Shown in pieces: positions 6,181 through 10,141 of a DNA stretch of 10,141 bases. The translations under genes were made by a program, and so were the position numbers. The DNA comes from Cenarchaeum sp. SB0662_bin_33 (lineage in GTDB: Archaea > Thermoproteota > Nitrososphaeria > Nitrososphaerales > Nitrosopumilaceae). Within the stretch, counting starts at the first letter, position 1. Each line of letters opens with the position of its first letter. The notes under the pieces were generated by a model, which was given only the letters and a program-made list of their open reading frames with translations, ran no database searches and was not told the origin of the DNA. The DNA lies in NCBI GenBank assembly GCA_009840065.1, contig VXON01000022.1, positions 1 through 10,141 of the forward strand. Direction: 5' to 3'.

Positions 6181-6599
6181 GGGATAGGAACATACAGCCA
6201 ATCAAGATTATCATAGATGGACGGCTACTAGCGAGTATGGCTAGACACTCGGTGCAGTGCGCCCCCAATGAGGCCTGCGGCATAATATATGGTAACATCA
6301 GGGATGATGCATACATAGTAGAGGATGTAAAATTTGTCGAGAATGCCTCCAGCTCACCCATACAGTTCACAATGAGCAATGCAGACACAATAAGGGCATA
6401 CGATAGCAACTCTGATGTAGTGGGAATATATCATTCACATCCAACATCGGCGGCTATACCATCAGGAATGGACAGGGAGTACATGCTCATAAACCCTGTT
6501 GCATGGGTGATATACTCGGGCGCAGACCAAAAGTTTAGAGCATGGCACATGACAGATGACATACACGAGTTGCTTATAAAAACGGAAAATAGTGGGTGA
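6177..6599 (+). CDS. JAMM/MPN+ domain metalloprotease (Mov34/PAD-1 family)
   Basis: A 140-residue single-domain protein with all zinc-site residues of the JAMM motif: E32 in PNEACGIIYG, then H86, H88, S96 and D99 in YHSHPTSAAIPSGMD, spaced as HxH-x(10)-D. Archaeal relatives remove small ubiquitin-like modifiers (SAMPs) from proteins or process sulfur-carrier proteins, in the cytoplasm. There is no signal peptide. The start is a TTG whose last two bases and the following A form the stop of the cupredoxin gene (TTGA overlap). The next in-frame Met (residue 21) would cut off the first strand and helix (IKIIIDGRLLASMARH) that the fold needs, so TTG is preferred. No ubiquitin-like, E1-like or sulfur-transfer gene is nearby, so the target is unknown. 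Activity is inferred from the intact motif. Confidence 0.9.
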   Translation: MRDRNIQPIKIIIDGRLLASMARHSVQCAPNEACGIIYGNIRDDAYIVEDVKFVENASSSPIQFTMSNADTIRAYDSNSDVVGIYHSHPTSAAIPSGMDREYMLINPVAWVIYSGADQKFRAWHMTDDIHELLIKTENSG

Positions 6600-6601
6600 A
6601 A

Positions 6602-6609
6602 TCTAAATA
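6602..6609 (+). promoter_or_regulatory. TATA-like box for the DUF2024 gene
   Basis: TCTAAATA directly follows the JAMM stop codon. Its centre lies about 27 bases before the ATG at 6633 and about 21 before the ATG at 6627, so the spacing favours the second ATG as start of a leaderless transcript. A T run at 6616-6620 lies between box and start and could also end the upstream transcript. Confidence 0.45.
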
Positions 6610-6632
6610 CCCCATGTTTTTCATATATGCAC

Positions 6633-6890
6633 ATGGAAGTACACGTCTACGATACATATGTGAAGGCCTCTGATGGCCGCACAATGCATTTTGATGTCAT
6701 CACCGGTGAGCGCGACCACAACAAAGCCATACAGTATGGCAAGGAGTGGCTAAAGTCCGTCGGCGAGGGAGATGCAGTCATGACAGTCAAGGAGTGTCAG
6801 TTCTGTCATTCCCAGGGGGCTCCCGGGCCTGTGGAAGATGCAATCAGGTCACAGGGCTACTTTATACAAAAGATGTCGGGCTGTCCCTGA
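6633..6890 (+). CDS. DUF2024 family protein
   Basis: An 85-residue soluble protein matching the DUF2024 family as I remember it: it opens with MEVHVYDTYVKASDGRTMHF, continues with FDVIT, and has a mid-helix AIQYGKEWLKS and a C-terminal ECQFCHSQ followed by GYFIQKMSGC. The family is small and of unknown function. C55, C58, H59 and C84 form a possible metal site or disulfide set. Two start codons are possible, ATG at 6627 (adding Met-His) and ATG at 6633. The second fits both the family's usual N-terminus and the spacing from the TATA-like box, so I chose it. It has no signal peptide and should be cytoplasmic. It is transcribed towards the pyrophosphatase gene, 43 bases away, and has its own promoter, so it need not share a function with the JAMM gene. 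Confidence 0.85.
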   Translation: MEVHVYDTYVKASDGRTMHFDVITGERDHNKAIQYGKEWLKSVGEGDAVMTVKECQFCHSQGAPGPVEDAIRSQGYFIQKMSGCP

Positions 6891-6902
6891 CTTTTAGAGA
6901 TA

Positions 6903-6919
6903 TATTTTTTATTTAATTT
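6903..6919 (+). terminator. T-rich terminator after the DUF2024 gene
   Basis: A run of six T (6905-6910) within a longer T-rich stretch lies 15 bases after the DUF2024 stop and before the convergent pyrophosphatase stop. Such tracts serve as archaeal terminators. It is T-rich only on the plus strand, so it should end the DUF2024 transcript rather than the opposing one. Confidence 0.5.
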
Positions 6920-6933
6920 GGATATGTTCGATA

Positions 6934-8967
6934 TCACAATATTATAATCGCCACAAAGGCAGGAACAAAGACTATTGCCACCGTATTTAGTAGTTTTATT
7001 ACTGTGTTTAGCGCGGGTCCCGCAGTATCCTTGTAGGGATCGCCGATTATATCACCAACTACTGCAACCTTGTGCTGCTCGCTGCCTTTTTCGCCTCGCA
7101 TCTCTACCAGTTTTTTAGCATTGTCCCAAGCACCGCCGGTATTTGCCATATGGTACGCTAGGAATATTCCCGTAACCACAGAGCCCATCAGTAGGCCGGC
7201 GACGGCGGTTGGGCCCAAAAGCACTCCCATTATTATGGGCGATGCTATGGCTATAATTGCAGACTTCCACAATTCGCGTATAGATGCCACAGTTGCAATA
7301 TCCACGCATTTGGCATAGTCAGGCTTTGTCTTGCCGGTCAGTATACCAGGACTCTCCTTGAATTGACGGCGCACCTCATCAACCATCTTGCTTGCGGCGC
7401 GTGATACACCGTTAATGAGCTGACCCGTAATTATGAATGGGAGTAGGCCGCCTACTATCAATCCCACTATTACCGCCGGGTTGGTGAGTGAGTAGTCCAG
7501 CCCCAGTATACCCTCAAAGACATGAGCCGCCTCAAACTGAAATGCCTGTATCATGGCCAGGGCGGCTAGCGCCGCACTTGCTATGGCAAAGCCCTTGGTT
7601 ACCGCCTTTGTCGTATTACCGACCGCATCTATCTCGTCGGTGACCTTGCGGTTGGACTCTCCCATTCCGGTCATCTCCACTATACCGCCCGCATTGTCCG
7701 CTATGGGCCCAAAGGCATCTATGCTGAGCACGATACCTGCAAGGCTCAGCATCGCCATGGCAGTCAGCGAGGTTCCAAATATTCCATACAGGACTGGGTC
7801 GGCACCCTCGGGTGCGGCGGCCGAGGATATTGCAAATGACAATATTATGGCAGCCACAAGTGCAATCATGAACGGACCGGTAGACTGTAGTCCTTTGATT
7901 ATTCCCATGAGTGTCAGCGACGCATACCCCCAGCGTGCCGACTCGGCTATCTCCACTACGGGTCCGAACTTGTAGCTGGTATACCTGTCGGTTATCTTTT
8001 GTATTATTGGTACTAGTGCCACACCCACTATTGTAGTTCCAAAGAGGGCGTATGCGGCCTCGCCCCCCACCAGCATAGTCAGAAATACAAAGTTTAGTGC
8101 TATGGCAATTGCCGCTGAAACATAAAAAGATGTGTTAAGCGGCTTCATGACATCAGTGATGTTGGTGCTCCTCACTATTATGACCCCTATTATGGATGCC
8201 AACATTCCGGAGGCGCCAACCAAAATCGGATACAAAAAGAGATCCGGAGCTCCTATGAGAGCAGCAATCAGGAGTGATGCCAGAATGGTAACAATATACG
8301 ACTCATAGACATCAGAGCCCATGCCTGCAGCATCACCCACATTATCACCTACGTTATCTGCTATTGTGGCGGGGTTGCGGGGATCATCCTCAGGTATGTT
8401 GGCCTCAACCTTGCCCACCAAGTCGGCGCCCATGTCTGCAGCCTTTGTAAATATCCCCCCGCCTATGCGTATAAAGAGCGCTATAAGGCTGGCACCTATA
8501 CCTATACCAGCTATGGTGATGGGATCTGGAAATATCATGTATAGGCCGGCAATTGCCAGCAATGCCATGGCAGGAATGGTCAGCCCTACTGTTGCGCCGC
8601 CCCGAAACGCCATGGCAAACGTCTTGCCTAGGCCATCACCGCTCAGGTTCGCCGCCCGAACTGCAGCCTTGACTGTAATCTTGAGAGATATGAGTCCCGC
8701 CACCGCCGAGAGTGCGGCCCCCACGGCAAAAGCTATGCCGTTGGAATAGTTGAGAAATGCTCCGATTATTACGGACAGGCCTATCGCCACTGGAATTATA
8801 ATCTTCATCTCACGTCTCAGGAATGCCGCAGCACCTACCCGGACGGCCTCGGATATCTCCATCATCTCGGGTGTGCCTGCATTCTGGCGGGAGATCCACA
8901 TCGCCAGAGCCACGGCGATTAAAATAGATGCAATGCCCGCACCTATAGGTAGTATCTCCAGCATCAT
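6934..8967 (-). CDS. hppA: Membrane-bound H+-translocating pyrophosphatase, predicted K+-independent
   Basis: A 677-residue integral membrane protein with many hydrophobic helices. It hydrolyses pyrophosphate and pumps protons across the membrane, recovering energy from biosynthetic PPi. Signatures: ADMGADLVGKVEANIPEDDP (177-196) followed by RNPATIADNVGDNVGD, the core substrate-binding motif; EIDAVGNTTKAVTKGFAI (445-462); MANTGGAWDNAKK (607-619); and GDIIGDPYKDTAGPALN (638-654). In this family a lysine in the GNTT(K/A) motif, here K454, with T457 three residues later, marks the K+-independent, proton-pumping class; the K+-dependent class has alanine there. Length is typical. Two adjacent ATGs (8967 and 8964) are possible starts; the first is used. 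It has its own TATA box and stands alone, convergent with DUF2024 and divergent from the ABC gene region. No truncation is seen. Confidence 0.96.
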   Translation of the reverse strand: MMLEILPIGAGIASILIAVALAMWISRQNAGTPEMMEISEAVRVGAAAFLRREMKIIIPVAIGLSVIIGAFLNYSNGIAFAVGAALSAVAGLISLKITVKAAVRAANLSGDGLGKTFAMAFRGGATVGLTIPAMALLAIAGLYMIFPDPITIAGIGIGASLIALFIRIGGGIFTKAADMGADLVGKVEANIPEDDPRNPATIADNVGDNVGDAAGMGSDVYESYIVTILASLLIAALIGAPDLFLYPILVGASGMLASIIGVIIVRSTNITDVMKPLNTSFYVSAAIAIALNFVFLTMLVGGEAAYALFGTTIVGVALVPIIQKITDRYTSYKFGPVVEIAESARWGYASLTLMGIIKGLQSTGPFMIALVAAIILSFAISSAAAPEGADPVLYGIFGTSLTAMAMLSLAGIVLSIDAFGPIADNAGGIVEMTGMGESNRKVTDEIDAVGNTTKAVTKGFAIASAALAALAMIQAFQFEAAHVFEGILGLDYSLTNPAVIVGLIVGGLLPFIITGQLINGVSRAASKMVDEVRRQFKESPGILTGKTKPDYAKCVDIATVASIRELWKSAIIAIASPIIMGVLLGPTAVAGLLMGSVVTGIFLAYHMANTGGAWDNAKKLVEMRGEKGSEQHKVAVVGDIIGDPYKDTAGPALNTVIKLLNTVAIVFVPAFVAIIIL

Positions 8968-8993
8968 TATATGTAGTGGTTAACCCGATCTCG

Positions 8994-9003
8994 TAAATAT
9001 AAA
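8994..9003 (-). promoter_or_regulatory. hppA: Strong TATA box for the pyrophosphatase gene
   Basis: On the minus strand this reads TTTATATTTA, the best match to the archaeal TATA consensus in the window. Its centre is about 31 bases before the first ATG, giving a leader of about five bases. The strength of the match fits a highly expressed energy-conservation gene, though that is inference. Confidence 0.65.
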
Positions 9004-9079
9004 TTAAGATAAACGCCTAGTTCCTTTCCAAGTCATCTACAGATTCATACATTAAAAGATAGAAGAGTGTTAATTGGTC

Positions 9080-9088
9080 TCTTGAAGA
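9080..9088. repeat. Palindrome TCTTGAAGA, copy 1
   Basis: A perfect odd-centred palindrome (TCTT-G-AAGA). With flanking bases, the 11-base stretch 9078-9088 is the exact reverse complement of 9235-9245. A pair like this in a gap between divergent genes could be binding sites for a dimeric regulator, or a long-range RNA stem, but chance cannot be excluded. Confidence 0.3.
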
Positions 9089-9155
9089 TACGATTGATGA
9101 TCATTTTACATGGGTTGTTGTAATGTGGAGCAAACCCGGCCTAGTAACCATGGCA

Positions 9156-9272
9156 CTACCCCGATTGTAGTCTAATGCTGCGTCCAGACACCCCATTTGT
9201 ATCCGTGTACTCATGCCAGTATCCATCAACCGCGTCTTCAAGAGAATGACATGGATTTATCCTAGCCGCCAA
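9156..9272 (-). CDS. Doubtful 38-residue ORF or gene remnant
   Basis: A short frame on the minus strand runs from a possible TTG start at 9272 to TAG at 9156. Its middle, LEDAVDGYWHEYTDTNG, looks protein-like, and about 25 of 39 codons begin with a purine. The frame stays open upstream to a TGA at about 9304 but contains no ATG. It could be the eroded C-terminal end of a lost gene, a tiny protein with a TTG start (an AT-rich TCTAAAT lies about 24 bases upstream), or chance. I know of no family it belongs to. It contains the second palindrome copy. Confidence 0.15.
   Translation of the reverse strand: MAARINPCHSLEDAVDGYWHEYTDTNGVSGRSIRLQSG
9235..9243. repeat. Palindrome TCTTCAAGA, copy 2
   Basis: Second copy of the TCTTnAAGA palindrome, about 87 bases upstream of the TATA-like box of the ABC ATPase gene and 155 bases from copy 1. 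The extended stretch 9235-9245 is the exact reverse complement of 9078-9088. Confidence 0.3.
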
Positions 9273-9329
9273 TATGGCACACTTTATAGGAGATTTAGAC
9301 CATCACCCAAGGACCGGAGGAACCCTCGA

Positions 9330-9336
9330 TTTTTAT
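9330..9336 (+). promoter_or_regulatory. TATA-like box for the ABC ATPase gene
   Basis: TTTTATA is centred 26 bases before the ATG at 9359, exactly the spacing for a transcript starting on the start codon. No Shine-Dalgarno-like sequence lies directly before the ATG. Confidence 0.6.
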
Positions 9337-9358
9337 ACCACCATCAAGAATCCATCCC

Positions 9359-10090
9359 ATGGATGTGCAGGTGTGTAATGTGTCAAAGAAGTTTGGGGAG
9401 GATCGTCTGATGTATGGTGGCGTAAATCTCACCGCAAAGAGTGGCGACTTTATATGCATAACCGGCCCCTCGGGGTGCGGCAAGACCACACTGTTGCGCA
9501 TGATAGCGGGCTTTGAGTCTCCGGACGACGGCAGTATACTGATAGATGGACATCCTGTCGAAGGCCCCCATGGTAGGGCCGTGATGGTCTTTCAGGAGGG
9601 TGCTCTCTTTCCATGGCTGAACGTACGCAGTAACATAGAGTATGGTCTGCAGATGCACAGTGTTCCCGCCGACAAGCGTGCCGCAAAGTCCGAGGAGATG
9701 CTACAGATGATGAATCTGGGCGGGGCAGGAAAAAAGTACCTGCACGAGCTCTCCACAGGAATGAAGCAGAGGGTCGCCATCGCCAGAGCTCTAGCACTTG
9801 ATCCGAGTGTGCTCCTGATGGACGAGCCCTTCTCGGCTCTGGACTATGGGACGCGCATAACACTGATGGGTGAGATGTACCACATATGGGCCCGGACGGG
9901 CAAGACCGTACTGTTTGTCACGCACCACCTATTGGAGGCCGTGGTACTGGGAAGTCGCATTATACAGTTATCAGCCCAGGATGGCCGCATCACGCATGAC
10001 ATACCAAATACACTGCCGTATCCCCGGGACCCACACGATGATACCGTAGTGGATATGGTGAACAACCTGTTGGAAGACGGCCAGAGATAG
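9359..10090 (+). CDS. ABC transporter ATP-binding protein, nitrate/sulfonate/taurine type
   Basis: A 243-residue ATPase of the SsuB/TauB/NrtD family, the cytoplasmic motor of importers for nitrate, sulfonates, taurine, thiamine precursors and similar small molecules. Motifs in order: Walker A GPSGCGKTT (36-44); Q-loop FQEGALFPWLNV with Q79, whose LFPWLNV stretch is typical of this family; signature LSTGMKQRVAIARAL (131-145), with Thr in place of the second residue of LSGGM; Walker B VLLMDEP (151-157); D-loop SALD (159-162); switch histidine H189 in VTHHLLEA, where a second His replaces the more usual Asp. All catalytic residues are present. It begins its own transcript at a leaderless promoter. 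No permease or binding protein lies upstream; the partners may be downstream beyond the window. The substrate cannot be predicted from the ATPase. Confidence 0.93.
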   Translation: MDVQVCNVSKKFGEDRLMYGGVNLTAKSGDFICITGPSGCGKTTLLRMIAGFESPDDGSILIDGHPVEGPHGRAVMVFQEGALFPWLNVRSNIEYGLQMHSVPADKRAAKSEEMLQMMNLGGAGKKYLHELSTGMKQRVAIARALALDPSVLLMDEPFSALDYGTRITLMGEMYHIWARTGKTVLFVTHHLLEAVVLGSRIIQLSAQDGRITHDIPNTLPYPRDPHDDTVVDMVNNLLEDGQR

Positions 10091-10091
10091 G

Positions 10092-10101
10092 TTTTAATTA
10101 A
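10092..10101 (+). promoter_or_regulatory. AT-rich stretch after the ABC ATPase gene
   Basis: TTTTAATTAA begins two bases after the stop codon. It resembles a TATA box for a gene beyond the window edge (expected transcription start near 10122), or a weak T-rich terminator for the ABC gene. The sequence does not decide between them. Confidence 0.3.
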
Positions 10102-10115
10102 TCGCATAATGCGAT
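10101..10115. repeat. Perfect 15-base palindrome after the ABC ATPase gene
   Basis: ATCGCAT-A-ATGCGAT is a perfect inverted repeat with seven-base arms and a one-base centre, directly downstream of the AT-rich stretch. Its position just after a possible TATA box fits an operator for a dimeric regulator. The one-base loop makes an RNA hairpin terminator less likely. A second, even-centred palindrome, ATTACATGTAAT, follows at 10127-10138. Confidence 0.45.
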
Positions 10116-10141
10116 ATAGAAAAGCCATTACATGTAATTGG
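10109..10141 (+). CDS. Possible start of the next gene, cut by the window edge
   Basis: An ATG at 10109, 18 bases after the ABC ATPase stop, opens a frame that stays open to the window end (MRYRKAITCNW). If real it could be the permease partner of the importer, since such genes usually follow closely, and the basic start would suit a membrane protein. Eleven codons are far too few to judge, and the ATG lies inside the 15-base palindrome. Confidence 0.18.
   Translation, partial: MRYRKAITCNW

Larger units (their letters stand above)
8968..9358. other. Gene-poor region of 391 bases between hppA and the ABC ATPase gene
   Basis: The two flanking genes are divergent. The hppA promoter lies at the left end and the ABC promoter at the right end. 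The middle holds two copies of the nine-base palindrome TCTTnAAGA (9080-9088 and 9235-9243) and a short minus-strand frame at 9156-9272. I searched both strands by eye for a tRNA T-arm and found none. No IS end, direct repeat array or recognisable RNA was seen. Confidence 0.5.

Noticed and set aside
6795..6809. CxxCH motif (CQFCH) in the DUF2024 protein as a heme c site
   Set aside because: The protein has no signal peptide, while c-type heme is attached outside the membrane. The motif belongs to the family's own conserved region, so a metal or thiol role is more likely.
7553..8749. Long open plus-strand frames opposite hppA (7553-7975 and 8321-8749)
   Set aside because: They are antisense shadows of a well-supported pyrophosphatase gene; their Ala/Pro/Ser-rich translations mirror its codon composition.
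9213..9410. Plus-strand frame of 65 codons overlapping the ABC ATPase start
   Set aside because: It is out of frame with a well-supported gene, is very basic and shows no family features; the TATA spacing fits the ABC ATG instead.
1..10141. CRISPR array, insertion sequence, integrase or attachment sites, toxin-antitoxin pair
   Set aside because: No regularly spaced repeats, terminal inverted repeats, transposase or integrase motifs were found. The small membrane pair at 120-582 lacks features of known toxin-antitoxin systems.

Overview
The window looks like an ordinary, densely packed chromosomal stretch of an archaeon, most likely an ammonia-oxidising thaumarchaeote (Nitrososphaerota). The reasons are: archaeal/eukaryal-type peptidyl-tRNA hydrolase 2; a TruD tRNA pseudouridine synthase; an FAD-dependent geranylgeranyl reductase of the kind that saturates archaeal isoprenoid lipids; a membrane-anchored blue-copper (cupredoxin) protein, a class abundant in ammonia-oxidising archaea; and TATA-like boxes about 26 bases before several start codons, as expected for leaderless archaeal transcripts. 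Base composition is near 50% GC by eye, higher than planktonic Nitrosopumilus. Isoleucine is written mainly as ATA (21 of 30 Ile codons in the reductase gene). The genus cannot be fixed from the sequence alone.

Layout. 1-119: end of an unseen upstream region plus a promoter. 120-582 (+): two small membrane proteins of unknown function, one base apart, ending 20 bases inside the 3' end of truD. 563-3378 (-): a two-gene unit, a membrane-anchored beta-propeller protein (Vgb/streptogramin-lyase-like) followed by truD with a 4-base start/stop overlap. 3379-3640: gap with one doubtful small ORF. 3641-3994 (-): pth2, divergent from the geranylgeranyl reductase at 4054-5202 (+). 5284-6599 (+): a five-helix membrane cupredoxin overlapping a JAMM/MPN+ metalloprotease gene that starts with TTG. 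6633-6890 (+): a DUF2024 protein. 6934-8967 (-): membrane-bound H+-translocating pyrophosphatase, predicted K+-independent. 8968-9358: the longest gene-poor gap, with promoters at both ends and two copies of a small palindrome. 9359-10090 (+): ATPase of a nitrate/sulfonate/taurine-type ABC importer, followed by a perfect 15-base palindrome and perhaps the start of the next gene.

How the genes fit together. They are mostly independent housekeeping functions: translation quality control (PTH2), tRNA modification (TruD), membrane lipid maturation (geranylgeranyl reductase), energy conservation (pyrophosphatase, cupredoxin), protein processing (JAMM) and uptake (ABC ATPase). I see no mobile element, CRISPR array, rRNA or tRNA gene, and no convincing new multi-gene system. 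The points most worth a second look are the translational coupling of unlike partners (propeller/TruD and cupredoxin/JAMM), the Cys/His cluster of the DUF2024 protein, the anonymous small membrane pair, and the palindromes flanking the ABC ATPase gene.
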